From positions 1-39,617 of the forward strand of contig JAAZKG010000048.1 in NCBI GenBank assembly GCA_012799935.1: 39,617 nt of DNA. Reading direction: 5' to 3'. This document shows, one piece after another, positions 1 to 10,900 of this stretch (position 1 is the first letter of the stretch; each line of letters starts with the position of its first letter). Origin of the DNA: Erysipelotrichia bacterium. GTDB lineage: Bacteria; Bacillota_I; Bacilli_A; Erysipelotrichales; Erysipelotrichaceae. Made by a program: the position numbers and the translations under genes. The notes below the pieces were generated by a model. It did no database searches. It saw only the letters and a program-made list of their open reading frames with translations, and had not been told where the DNA came from.

Positions 1-261
1 GATCGTTCTTATGGAGTTCATGTAGCATCACTAGCTAAAATTCCTGAAAGTGTAATAGAAAGAGCAAAAGAATTATTAAAAGGCTTTGAACAAAGTAAGA
101 AGCATAGAAATGATCAATCTCAAATTATAGTGATGGAAAAAATTCCTCCTCAGATAAAAGAAATAGAAGATATTATAAAAAAGGTCAATCCAAATAATAT
201 GACACCAATTGAAGCATTACAGTTAATAGCACTGATGAAAAATAAAATGGAAGGTAAGTAA
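1..261 (+). CDS. mutS: DNA mismatch repair protein MutS, C-terminal fragment (5' truncated by window)
   Basis: Frame 1 reads DRSYGVHVASLAKIPESVIERAKELL...TPIEALQLIALMKNKMEGK*, typical MutS C-terminus, immediately upstream of mutL. Confidence 0.9.
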   Translation, partial: DRSYGVHVASLAKIPESVIERAKELLKGFEQSKKHRNDQSQIIVMEKIPPQIKEIEDIIKKVNPNNMTPIEALQLIALMKNKMEGK

Positions 262-263
262 AA

Positions 264-1982
264 GTGAGTAAAATTAGAATATTGGACGAACTTTTATCAA
301 ATATGATTGCAGCGGGAGAAGTTGTTGAAAGGCCAATGGGGGTAGTAAAAGAACTCGTTGAAAATTCAATCGATGCTCAAGCTACTAGAATAGAGATTCG
401 TTTGATAAATGGCGGTTTAGATTACATCGAGATAACAGATGATGGTTGTGGAATGGATAAAAAAGATGCCACTGCTGCTTTTAGTCGTCATGCAACAAGC
501 AAAATCTCAGAAGTAAATGATTTATGGCAAATAAGCACGATGGGTTTTAGAGGCGAAGCTTTACCTTCAATAGCATCGGTAAGCAAGGTTTCATTAACAA
601 CAAACGATGGAAATGATTCAACTTTAGTTAAAGTGGAATATGGAAAAATTGTTGAAGCAAAGCCATTTGGTGCGCCAGAAGGAACAACGATTAAGGTAGA
701 AGGATTATTCTACAAAACACCAGCCCGTTTAAAACATTTAAAAAGCGCCAATGTTGAACTAAATTTAATATTAGATTTAATTTCTAAAATGGCCTTATCT
801 CATCCTAAAATATCTTTTGAATTAACTAATGATGAGCAAATAAAAATACAAACCAATGGCTCAGGGTCTTTGCAAGAAGTAATCATGGCAATTTATGGAG
901 TTGGAGTTGCCAAAAAATGTATTGCTATTGATTTTGAAGACTATGACTTTAAGTTAACTGGATATATAGTTGATCCAGCGATAACTAGAGCAACTAGACA
1001 ATATATAAATTGTTTTATTAATGGACGAATCATTAAAAGTTATCAAATACAAAAAGCAATTATTGAAGGTTATAAAGGTTATCTAATGTCTGATAGATTT
1101 CCAATTGCGATAGTTAATATTGATATTGACTATAAATTGGTAGATGTTAATGTTCATCCTTCTAAATGGGAAATAAGAATTTCTAAAGAAAGACAACTAT
1201 ATAGGTTAATTACCAAGGGAATTAGTGAAATTTTAAAAAAAGAAATGACTCCAAGTGATTTGTTGCTTAAAAACTTATCAAGCTTAAAACAACAGCATGA
1301 ACAAAATGAACTGGAATTAACAAAAAAAGAACTCTATGAGTCTTATGTACAACCTAGCTTAAATATTGTTCAAGAAGAAATACTAGAATACATTGAATCT
1401 GAACAAAGATATAGATTTGAATATTTAGCACAATTACATGGCAAATATATCTTAGCTAATGATGAAGAAAATTTATATATTATTGATCAACACGCAGCTC
1501 AAGAAAGATGCATGTATGAAAAAATACAAAATCAAATAATGGATAAAAGTGTTATAACTCAACATTTACTGTTACCTTTAGTAATTGAAGTAAGTCCAGC
1601 AATTGTTAATCAACTAGATATAATTAACCAACAATTAGATTGTATAAAATTAAAGTTTGAACAATTTTCAATGAATTCAATAGTTACACGCGAAGTGCCA
1701 GATTTCTTTGACCAAATTGATGAACTTCACTTTATTCAACATTTAATAAACGAAATAATTGAAGATAAACAGATGAGCAGAATTGATATCAGAAAAGAGA
1801 AAATTGCCTCACTAGCTTGTCATAGTTCGGTTCGTTTTAATCAATATTTATCAATGGAAGAAAGCAAAAAACTTTTAGAGAGACTTTCAAAATGCAATCA
1901 ACCATTTAACTGCCCACATGGTAGGCCAACAATGATAGCTATAAATGAAAAAGATTTAATTAAGGAGTTTAAGCGTGTCTAA
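264..1982 (+). CDS. mutL: DNA mismatch repair protein MutL
   Basis: IAAGEVVERP and GFRGEALPSIASVS GHKL ATPase motifs; C-terminal DQHAAQERCMYE fits the DQHA(X)2E(X)4E endonuclease motif; GTG start. Confidence 0.96.
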   Translation: MSKIRILDELLSNMIAAGEVVERPMGVVKELVENSIDAQATRIEIRLINGGLDYIEITDDGCGMDKKDATAAFSRHATSKISEVNDLWQISTMGFRGEALPSIASVSKVSLTTNDGNDSTLVKVEYGKIVEAKPFGAPEGTTIKVEGLFYKTPARLKHLKSANVELNLILDLISKMALSHPKISFELTNDEQIKIQTNGSGSLQEVIMAIYGVGVAKKCIAIDFEDYDFKLTGYIVDPAITRATRQYINCFINGRIIKSYQIQKAIIEGYKGYLMSDRFPIAIVNIDIDYKLVDVNVHPSKWEIRISKERQLYRLITKGISEILKKEMTPSDLLLKNLSSLKQQHEQNELELTKKELYESYVQPSLNIVQEEILEYIESEQRYRFEYLAQLHGKYILANDEENLYIIDQHAAQERCMYEKIQNQIMDKSVITQHLLLPLVIEVSPAIVNQLDIINQQLDCIKLKFEQFSMNSIVTREVPDFFDQIDELHFIQHLINEIIEDKQMSRIDIRKEKIASLACHSSVRFNQYLSMEESKKLLERLSKCNQPFNCPHGRPTMIAINEKDLIKEFKRV

Positions 1983-2880
1983 AGTCATCGTTATAGTAGG
2001 CCCTACAGCTGTAGGTAAATCAGCACTTTCAATTGAGTTGGCTAAAAACTTCAATGGAGAAATAATCAATGGTGATAGTATTCAGGTTTATAAGGGTCTA
2101 AATATTGGGAGTGCAAAAATAACAGAAGAGGAAAAACAAGGAGTAGTACACCATTTGCTAAACTATAAAGAATTGAGCGAACGATATGATGTGGCTATTT
2201 TTCAAAAAGATGCTAGAGAAAAAATTGAAGAAATTAATAAAAAAGGTAAAATCCCTATTATTGTTGGAGGAACAGGACTATACATTAAAGCATTATTGTA
2301 TGATTATGAATTTGTAAAAATCTCCAACAATATAGATGAATATAAATATAAAGATTATACTAACGAACAATTACATCAGAAATTAAAAGAGTTGGATAAA
2401 AAAACAGCTAAAACAATTCATCCTAATAATAGAAAAAGAGTTATTAGAGCTTTGATTATGGCAGAAAGTGGAATAAAAAAATCTGATCAAGAAAAAAAAC
2501 AAAAAGGCATAATGATTTATGATGCCAAAATAATTGGTCTTACAATGGATAGGGAAAAACTAAAAGAAAGAATCCATTTAAGAGTTGACAAGATGATTGA
2601 AGAAGGACTGATTGAAGAAATTAATACATTATTTAATAATTATTCATTAAAAAGTCAAGGATTTGCTGGCATAGGTTATAAAGAAATGATTCCATATTAT
2701 TTAAATCAAGAACCTTTAGAAAAGTGTGTTGAAAAAATCAAGACTCATACTAGACAGTTTGCTAAAAGACAATACACTTGGTTCAATAATCAAATGAAGG
2801 TTGACTGGTATAATATTGAAGAAGAAGACTATTTAGAAAAAATATATAAAAATGTAAAGGAGTTTTTAAATGGACAATAG
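1975..2880 (+). CDS. miaA: tRNA dimethylallyltransferase MiaA
   Basis: GPTAVGKSALSIELA P-loop, NGDSIQVYKGLNIGSAK, GGTGLYIKALLY. Confidence 0.95.
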   Translation: MSKVIVIVGPTAVGKSALSIELAKNFNGEIINGDSIQVYKGLNIGSAKITEEEKQGVVHHLLNYKELSERYDVAIFQKDAREKIEEINKKGKIPIIVGGTGLYIKALLYDYEFVKISNNIDEYKYKDYTNEQLHQKLKELDKKTAKTIHPNNRKRVIRALIMAESGIKKSDQEKKQKGIMIYDAKIIGLTMDREKLKERIHLRVDKMIEEGLIEEINTLFNNYSLKSQGFAGIGYKEMIPYYLNQEPLEKCVEKIKTHTRQFAKRQYTWFNNQMKVDWYNIEEEDYLEKIYKNVKEFLNGQ

Positions 2881-3568
2881 TAGAACTAAAAATATGATTG
2901 GCCAAGAAAACTTCGACTTGATTCAAGATAAAACAGTAATGATTATCGGTCTTGGTGGTGTTGGCGGTTATGCTTGCGAAGCACTTGTAAGAAGCGGAAT
3001 TGGTAAAGTAATTTTAATAGATAATGATAAAGTTGATAATTCAAACATTAACAGGCAGATAATAACCACCGAAAAAACAATAGGCAAAAGAAAAGTTGAA
3101 GTAATGAAAGAAAGGCTTTTAAGTATTAATCCTAAGTTAAAGATAATTAGTTATGATGTGTATTTTTCTGAAGAGAACATAGAGCAAATATTTAATGAAA
3201 AAATAGATTATGTTGTTGATGCCATAGATACTATGAGCAGCAAAGTAGCTTTATGGAAATATTGCCTGGGAAATAATATAAAAGTAATCTCTTGTTTAGG
3301 AATGGCGAGAAGATTAGACCCGCAGAAGGTATTTATTACAAAACTTTCTAAAACAGAAAATGACCCAATGGCTAAAGCTCTCAGGTCATTAGCAAGAAAA
3401 AATAATGTTTCTTTAGATATTCCAGTAGTATTTTCGAAAGAAAAACCATTAGAAATAAGTAAAGCAGAAAAAGAAAACTTAGGGTCAATGATTTTTGTTC
3501 CAGCAACTGCAGGAATAATATGTGGTTATTATATTATAAATGACATCATTGACATAAAAGATAAATAG
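2870..3568 (+). CDS. tcdA: ThiF/E1-like tRNA threonylcarbamoyladenosine dehydratase (TcdA/CsdL type)
   Basis: IIGLGGVGGYACEALVRSGIGKVILIDNDKVDNSNINRQI nucleotide-binding motif; size and context. Confidence 0.85.
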   Translation: MDNSRTKNMIGQENFDLIQDKTVMIIGLGGVGGYACEALVRSGIGKVILIDNDKVDNSNINRQIITTEKTIGKRKVEVMKERLLSINPKLKIISYDVYFSEENIEQIFNEKIDYVVDAIDTMSSKVALWKYCLGNNIKVISCLGMARRLDPQKVFITKLSKTENDPMAKALRSLARKNNVSLDIPVVFSKEKPLEISKAEKENLGSMIFVPATAGIICGYYIINDIIDIKDK

Positions 3569-3588
3569 TGTAAAATAAAACTCCGAAG

Positions 3589-4173
3589 GTGAAAGAAATG
3601 AAGTTAATTGTAGGTTTAGGAAATCCAGGAAGAGAATATAAAAACACCAGACATAATGCTGGTTTTTTGGCTTTGGATATCTTGGCTGATAAGTTAAATG
3701 TGAAAATGAATAGAAAAGCATTTAATTCAACAATTGGCAAAACAATGTATAAAGGCCAACAAGTTCTTTTAATGAAGCCACAAACCTATATGAACAATTC
3801 TGGAGAAGCGGTTAGAAAGGCGATAAATTACTACCAACTTAATCCCCAGGAAGACTTGATAGTAATTTATGATGACTTAGATTTATGTTATGGTCAAATT
3901 AGATTAAGAGCAAAAGGATCAGCTGGAGGCCATAAAGGAATGAAAAGTATTATTGCCAACATTACAACACAGGAATTTCCTAGAATAAGAATTGGAATTG
4001 AAAAGAATCCTTTTATTCTAACATCTGATTATGTATTGGGGAGAGTTGAAAAAGAAAATTTACCAGCCTATAAATCAGCAGTAGAAAAAGCAGCTTTAGC
4101 AGCCATTGATTTTATTGATTTGCCTTTTAATAAAGTAATGAATATGTATAACAAGAAGGAAGCAGATGATTAA
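3589..4173 (+). CDS. pth: Peptidyl-tRNA hydrolase (true start probably 3598)
   Basis: MKLIVGLGNPGREYKNTRHNAGF; KPQTYMNNSGEAV; upstream of mfd. Confidence 0.95.
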   Translation: MKEMKLIVGLGNPGREYKNTRHNAGFLALDILADKLNVKMNRKAFNSTIGKTMYKGQQVLLMKPQTYMNNSGEAVRKAINYYQLNPQEDLIVIYDDLDLCYGQIRLRAKGSAGGHKGMKSIIANITTQEFPRIRIGIEKNPFILTSDYVLGRVEKENLPAYKSAVEKAALAAIDFIDLPFNKVMNMYNKKEADD

Positions 4174-7100
4174 TTTCTACCAATTGTTGGAGAAAGACCC
4201 AGCAGTGTTAGCCTTAAATAATAATGTCGAAAAGATAAATGGGTTAACAGAAACAGAAGAAACACTAGTTTTAGCAACCAGCTTTCACCAACAACAAGAA
4301 ACTAAAATTGTCGTAAAAGGCAATATGTATACAGCACAACAACTTTACTACAGGTTATACCCCCTATTAAAGGATGATGTGCTGCTTTTCACTATGGAAG
4401 AGTCGTTAAGAGTAGAAGCAGTAGCTGCTTCTCCTAGTATGTATGCTAACCAGATGGAAGTGTTAACAACTTTATGTTTAGATGAAAAACCAAAGATAAT
4501 TATTACTCATCCAATGGCGATAATTAGATATTTACCAAAAAAGGAAACTTTTGAAAAACAAATACTAAATCTTTCAATCAATCAAAAATACAACATGAAT
4601 GATTTGAAAAACGATTTAATAAAAAGTGGATATAAACAAACAGCTAGAATTGACCAACCATTAACCTTTTCGCTAAGAGGAGGAGTTATTGATGTTTTTT
4701 CAATTAAAGATGAAAAACCAATAAGAATAGAATTCTTTGATGATGAAATAGATTCAATTCGTTATTTTGATATTTCAACTCAAAGAACAATAAAACAAAT
4801 CAAAAGTTGTAAAATTGTACCAGCCTCACTTTTAATCTTTGATGAATCTTTTGCCCCTTTTGAACAAAGAGTAAAAACTCAATTAGAAAGGGATAGAAAA
4901 AAAGCTATAAACTATTCGACACTAAAAGAAAATGTTGAAAGAGATATTAGCTATTTAAAGAAGAATATTTTTGAACACTATTTATATCGTTATCAATGTT
5001 TTAAAGAAAACACAGCCTCACTGCTTGATTATGTAAAACATAAGCAAGTAATAATTTCAACTTATGATGACATAAGAGCTAATCTAGATTTAATATTAGA
5101 TGAAAATTATGAATATATTGGAGAACTTTATAACAACAATGCAGGATTAAATTACTATAGTATTTTCGATGATTTTGACCGAGTTGTTGAAAAGCATAAA
5201 CCTTATTACATTAAAAGTAGTTTCGCTAGTTTAGATGGCATCAAGTCAAAAGTAAAGATGACTTATTTCCCGTTACTACCTTTGGATAAAGTAGTTGAAG
5301 AAATAGTTAGATTATCTAAAAGAAATAAAATTATCTTATCGATAAATAAAACGCAAAGAGAACTACTGGAAAGTGCTTTTGATTATGGAAAATATAATTT
5401 AGATGATTATGTACAATTTACCGATGTAGAGTTATTTGAAGGGTTTAATTATGAAGAGATAATGGTTTTAACTGCTAAAGAATTATTTGGTGTTAAGATT
5501 GTTAAAGGAAGATATGAAAATAAATTTAAAGATGCAGTTGTATTAGAATCATATACTGATTTAAAAATTGGGGATTATGTTGTTCATAATCAACATGGTA
5601 TTGGAAGATATGAAGGGATAGTAACTAAAGAAATTCAAAATAAATATCGCGATTATCTACAAATTAGATATAAAGATGATGATTTACTGCTTGTTCCACT
5701 TGAACAATTTAAATTAGTTAGAAAGTTTTTAGCTGCTGAAGGAGTTGGAGTTAGATTAAACAAACTGGGTAGCAAAAGCTGGGAAAGAAGTAAACAAAGA
5801 ATTCAAGCTGAGGTAAATGATATTGCAGAAAGACTAGTGAATCTCTATTCGGCCAGAGAAGAAAATATTGGTCATGCTTTTAGCAAGGATGATGAGAATA
5901 CCCGAAAATTTGAAGCCAATTTCCCTTATCAATTAACGGAAGATCAAGAAAAAGCAATTGCTGAAATTAAATATGATATGGAACAACCTAGACCAATGGA
6001 CAGATTACTATGTGGAGATGTTGGTTTTGGAAAAACAGAAGTAGCAATGGTAGCTGCTTTTAAAGCGGTTAAAGATTTAAAACAGGTAGCTTACTTGTGT
6101 CCAACAACAATACTTTCTTTACAGCACTATAATACTTTTTTGGATAGATTTAGAGATTTTCCAGTAAAGATTAAACTCTTGAATAGATATGTTGTGGCTT
6201 CTCAACAAAGGCAAATCATTAAAGAATTAAAAGAAGGTAAAATAGATATTTTAATTGGAACCCATCGCATTATCAGTGATGATGTTGAATTTGCTGATTT
6301 AGGGCTTTTAATTATTGATGAAGAACAAAGATTTGGTGTACAAGCCAAAGAAAAAATCAAAGAATATAAAAAAAGCATCGATGTCTTATCATTAAGTGCG
6401 ACACCTATTCCTAGAACATTACAAATGTCACTAGTTGGTGTTATGTCTTTGTCACAATTAGATACAGCTCCACAAGATAGGATGCCAATTCAAACTTATG
6501 TGGTCGAAAAAAATGATTCTTTAATAAGAGAAGTTATTTCTAGAGAACTGGCAAGAAATGGACAAGTATTCTATTTATATAACAATGTCAGTAATATTTA
6601 CAATGTGGCTAGAAAAATATCAGTAATGATACCAAATGCTACTGTGGCAGTTGGTCACGGTAAAATGAATAGAGAAGAAATAGAAGATGTCATGTACCGC
6701 TTTATAAACAAAGAGTTTAGCATTCTTATCTGTACTACTATTATTGAAACAGGAATTGATATACCAAATGTCAATACTATTATTATTGAAGATGCAGATA
6801 GATTTGGATTGGCCCAACTTTATCAAATTAGAGGCAGAGTAGGAAGAAGCAATAAAATAGCTTATGCATATTTGATGTATCATAGTAACAAGCAACTATC
6901 AGAAACTGCAACTAAAAGACTTCAAGCTATTAAAGAATTTACGGAATTAGGTTCAGGATATAAAATTGCGATGAGAGATTTAACTATTAGAGGAGCAGGA
7001 GACCTGTTGGGGGAAAGGCAGGCAGGTTTTATTAACACCATAGGAATGAGCCTATATTTAGAAATGCTCAACAAAGCGATTAATAAACAAAAAGGAATTG

Positions 7101-7561
7101 TTGAAGAAGAAATTGAAGAAGCAAAAAATAAGGTTAGTGAAATAGATGGTTATATTCCAGGCAAATTTGTCAGTGAAGATATAGAAAAACTTGAAATTTA
7201 TCAAAAACTAGCAATAATAAATACAGAAAAAGATTTAATCAATTATAACAAAGAATTGACAGATTATTATGGTAAACTGCCAGCAGCAATTGGTAATCTT
7301 TTTGAAAAGAAAAATTTGGAGTTAATGTTAAATACAGATAGAATAGCTTCTTATGATGAATATGAAAAAGAAAATAGAATTGCACTGACACAGGAATACT
7401 CATCATCAATTGATGGAGTCAAATTTTTTGAAAAAATCTCAAAAATCTCTAATGAGATTAAATTAAGATATATAAAAGGTCAAATCATCTTAGTTTTCGA
7501 AAAGAAAAAGAATTATATGGATAGGATTGCGAAGGTATTGGAGGTAATTAATGATTTATGA
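4166..7561 (+). CDS. mfd: Transcription-repair coupling factor Mfd
   Basis: 1131 aa; LLCGDVGFGKTEVAMVAAFKA, DEEQRFGV, CID-like GDYVVHNQHGIGRYEGI. Confidence 0.97.
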   Translation: MINFYQLLEKDPAVLALNNNVEKINGLTETEETLVLATSFHQQQETKIVVKGNMYTAQQLYYRLYPLLKDDVLLFTMEESLRVEAVAASPSMYANQMEVLTTLCLDEKPKIIITHPMAIIRYLPKKETFEKQILNLSINQKYNMNDLKNDLIKSGYKQTARIDQPLTFSLRGGVIDVFSIKDEKPIRIEFFDDEIDSIRYFDISTQRTIKQIKSCKIVPASLLIFDESFAPFEQRVKTQLERDRKKAINYSTLKENVERDISYLKKNIFEHYLYRYQCFKENTASLLDYVKHKQVIISTYDDIRANLDLILDENYEYIGELYNNNAGLNYYSIFDDFDRVVEKHKPYYIKSSFASLDGIKSKVKMTYFPLLPLDKVVEEIVRLSKRNKIILSINKTQRELLESAFDYGKYNLDDYVQFTDVELFEGFNYEEIMVLTAKELFGVKIVKGRYENKFKDAVVLESYTDLKIGDYVVHNQHGIGRYEGIVTKEIQNKYRDYLQIRYKDDDLLLVPLEQFKLVRKFLAAEGVGVRLNKLGSKSWERSKQRIQAEVNDIAERLVNLYSAREENIGHAFSKDDENTRKFEANFPYQLTEDQEKAIAEIKYDMEQPRPMDRLLCGDVGFGKTEVAMVAAFKAVKDLKQVAYLCPTTILSLQHYNTFLDRFRDFPVKIKLLNRYVVASQQRQIIKELKEGKIDILIGTHRIISDDVEFADLGLLIIDEEQRFGVQAKEKIKEYKKSIDVLSLSATPIPRTLQMSLVGVMSLSQLDTAPQDRMPIQTYVVEKNDSLIREVISRELARNGQVFYLYNNVSNIYNVARKISVMIPNATVAVGHGKMNREEIEDVMYRFINKEFSILICTTIIETGIDIPNVNTIIIEDADRFGLAQLYQIRGRVGRSNKIAYAYLMYHSNKQLSETATKRLQAIKEFTELGSGYKIAMRDLTIRGAGDLLGERQAGFINTIGMSLYLEMLNKAINKQKGIVEEEIEEAKNKVSEIDGYIPGKFVSEDIEKLEIYQKLAIINTEKDLINYNKELTDYYGKLPAAIGNLFEKKNLELMLNTDRIASYDEYEKENRIALTQEYSSSIDGVKFFEKISKISNEIKLRYIKGQIILVFEKKKNYMDRIAKVLEVINDL

Positions 7562-7839
7562 GATTAGATAAATATTTAAAAGTTTCACGAATATTAAAAA
7601 GAAGAACTGTATCAAAAGAATTAGCAGTTAATGAAAGAATCACAATAAATGGCAAAATTGCCAAACCTTCAAAAGAAGTTAAAATTGGTGATATTATTGA
7701 AATTACCTATGGAACTAGAGTAATGAAAATCAAAGTGTTAGACATCAAAGATGTTGTAAGAAAAAATGATGCTAGTATTTTATATGAAGTATTAGAAGAA
7801 TATAAAGTTGAACAAAATGAAAAACAAGACAAAGTTTAA
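7558..7839 (+). CDS. rqcP: S4-domain RNA-binding protein (RqcP/YabO/Hsp15-like)
   Basis: MRLDKYLKVSRILKRRTVSKELAVNERITINGKIAKPSKEVKIGD S4 domain; overlaps mfd stop. Confidence 0.88.
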   Translation: MRLDKYLKVSRILKRRTVSKELAVNERITINGKIAKPSKEVKIGDIIEITYGTRVMKIKVLDIKDVVRKNDASILYEVLEEYKVEQNEKQDKV

Positions 7840-7913
7840 ATGAAATAAGGATATGCATTTTAAATCAATGTTGTAAACTAATTTATTTATATACATCAAT
7901 TAATCTGATATTG

Positions 7914-7919
7914 TATAAT
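7914..7919 (+). promoter_or_regulatory. Candidate -10 box (TATAAT) for the TIR gene, 6 nt before its ATG
   Basis: TATAAT at 7914-7919, ATG at 7926; no good -35 at 17-nt spacing (atacat). Confidence 0.5.
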
Positions 7920-7925
7920 ATAACC

Positions 7926-10900
7926 ATGAAATCATACAAATATAGTGCCTTTATTTCTTATCGTCATGAAAGTCCAGATCAAGAAATAGCACAGAAACTG
8001 CATTCAATAATTGAAAACTATCACATACCATCTCCACTTAAAGAAACCTTAGGTGTTTCTAAAATGGGTAGAGTTTTTCGCGATCAAGAAGAATTACAAC
8101 TTTCATCAGATTTAGGTGAAGAAATTCGTGCAGCGCTTAGAGATTCTCAGTGGTTGATATGCATTTGTTCGCCAAGATATTTAAAATCAAAATGGTGTCT
8201 TGAAGAACTGGATTATTTCATCTCTTTAGGTAGAAGAGATCATATCTTAGCCATTCTTGTAGAAAAAGAACCAATAGATTCTTTTCCTTATTCTTTACGC
8301 TATGAAATAATTGATGGTGTTCAAGTAGAAAGAGAACCTTTAGCCGCTGATGTAAGAGCAACTTCAATACAAGAATCTATTAAAAAACTTAATAACGAGA
8401 AACTAAGAATACTGGCTCCAATGCTTGGGGTTAATTATGATGATTTAAAGCAAAGAGATCGTATAAGAAAAAATAAGATTATGTTGATTACTATCGCTTG
8501 TGCTTTTATTTTGCTAGCGAGTTTTTTGACATACGTAATTGTTAAAAATAAACAAATCACCAATGAAAGAAACAGTGCCTTAATAGCTGAATCAAAATGG
8601 CTGGCCCAATCAGCTAATGAGGCACTGGATAATGGCAATAAAAATCTATCATTATTATTATCGCTTGAAGCCTTGCCAAAAGATGGCAACAATCCAGATA
8701 GGCCAATTGTTGATGAAGCAGTAAGTGCACTTTATAATGCCTTGATTTATGGTGCTAATGACCAGTATTCAGCAATATATGATATTAATATGCCTTATAC
8801 AAAATATATAGGATTATTGGATTATCTGGCAATTAAAAATGGAGATGAAATACTATTCTATAATAAAACAGATGGAAAACTTAATCCTGATGCTGATGTA
8901 GGGGATTTAATGTATAAAGTATCTTTTAATGAGATGACTTACAAAGAGAAGGCAGAAAAAGATTACAATAGTTTAAGCGATGAAGAAAAAAGGGTACTTG
9001 GACTTGATAGTTATTTTTCAATTCATAATATTTATCGTGGTGAAAATGAACTGTCAACAATCAAAGCTTATAGTACAATATATTTAGCAATTAATAGTGA
9101 CAATAAATTATATCTTTATGATTCCAAATTGATTCGTCATACATATTCAGTTGATTTAGCGCAATATCGAGATGATGGATTTTTTAAATATACTTGGTAT
9201 GACTTTAGTGTTCCAAATGAAGAAATGGCAATTTATATTGATTCATCAGCAGATGGAAATTATATCGTATCGGTTTATAGCCCTTATGTTGTTATTTGGG
9301 ATACTGCAAGTGAAAAAATAAACAATATTCTTTTTTATCCTGATTTCGATAAGGGATATTTTAAAAATATAAATATTGATCCACAAAAACCCATTTTGGG
9401 AATTCTTACTAAGTCGGGTAATGTTTTTATTTATGATATTGACAATAAGAAAACTATTTGCTGTATGGATAATCAGTCAATTCCTTTGGATGGTTTTTAT
9501 TTCAATGTGGATGGAACGAAGATATTAGCCTATTCAACAGCGAAAAACACGATTATGTTATTTAATGCTAATACAGGTGAACTTTTGCAAAAACTCAATG
9601 TTGATTTCAATTTGGAAAGTGCACAATATTTTTGTATAGATGGTTATGGAAATGCAACTAGAGATGATTATATTGTTGCCAGCGGAAAAAATATTATCCG
9701 TGTTTATATGGCTGGAAATTCATCTTCGATGGAGATCATTACTTCGCTAAAGGAAACAAATGCGAGAACTCACGATAATTTTACTACCTTATCTTTAAGT
9801 GGAGAAACAGTCTTTACTTACACTACCACAACTTCCTTTAACAAATATTTATGTGTTAATGATGCAAAAACCGGAAAGGTGTTACACAGATATGATATAC
9901 CAGTCTTTATAAATCAAACTGTAAGCCTTGGACATAATGAAGTATTTGTTTTTGGAACCAATAATCTTTCAAAAGAAGCAGAAGATGAATATGCAGTAAC
10001 AAAAGTATTTAATGGCAGCAGTGGAGAATTTATAGAAACTATTACCTTCATTCCAGATTTTAATGGAGATGGCAAGGCTGATGAAGGAACTGTAAAAACT
10101 TATGAGTGTAAAAATATATCATATTCCAAACAAGTAGATGCGTTGATTGCTGAAGTGCATAAATATATTGATAATAAATACATCGATTCACTTTTCATAT
10201 TAGATGGGAAAAGTCATGAATTGTTATGGAATATATCTGCAAACCTCAGTAAACATGAATTTGAATTTGATGAAAATGAATATGAAGTAGTTGGTCTGGG
10301 TTATCAATTAATTCATGATGGAAATGATATGTTGATTATATATCGATGTAAAAAGAAAGATGCACCTAGTTATACTTCAGAAGGAATAATGGGTGTAGAA
10401 ATAAGAAATGTTAGGACAGGACAGTGTAAGAGTGCCTATACTTTAAATATAGAATATTTGCTTAATATTGAATATAATTTTGTATATTTTGTAGATGAAG
10501 AAAACGGCTTACTATATACAAGAAAAATAAATATAAGCAAAAATAAAGAGGATGATTTAAATAGTTTTTATGATTTATATAGTGGAGATTTAAAAGGGCA
10601 AATAGGTTATTATGAATATATTGAATTATATAATAATAAATTTTCCAAAGAAAAATATTGGTTGTTTGGAAATCATCGTGTTAGAGCTAAAGACAATATA
10701 GTCTATGATATTGACAGTAATGAAGTAGTACTAAAATTTCAAAATAATATTAAGATTCTTTCTTCATCTGAAAATGGTGAAGCGTTAGAAATTATGTATA
10801 CTGGCATTGATAAATTCAGTAGTACTTGTTATGTTGTTCATCATACTGATCTTAATACCATGATTTTTTCAGCAAACGAAATGCTTAATGGCAGAGAACT

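Noticed and set aside
3485-3740. Two minus-strand ORFs (78 and 64 aa) across the tcdA/pth boundary
   Set aside because: Entirely antisense to strong conserved genes, low-complexity composition.
6620-6895. 91-aa minus-strand ORF
   Set aside because: Antisense inside mfd; composition typical of shadow ORFs.
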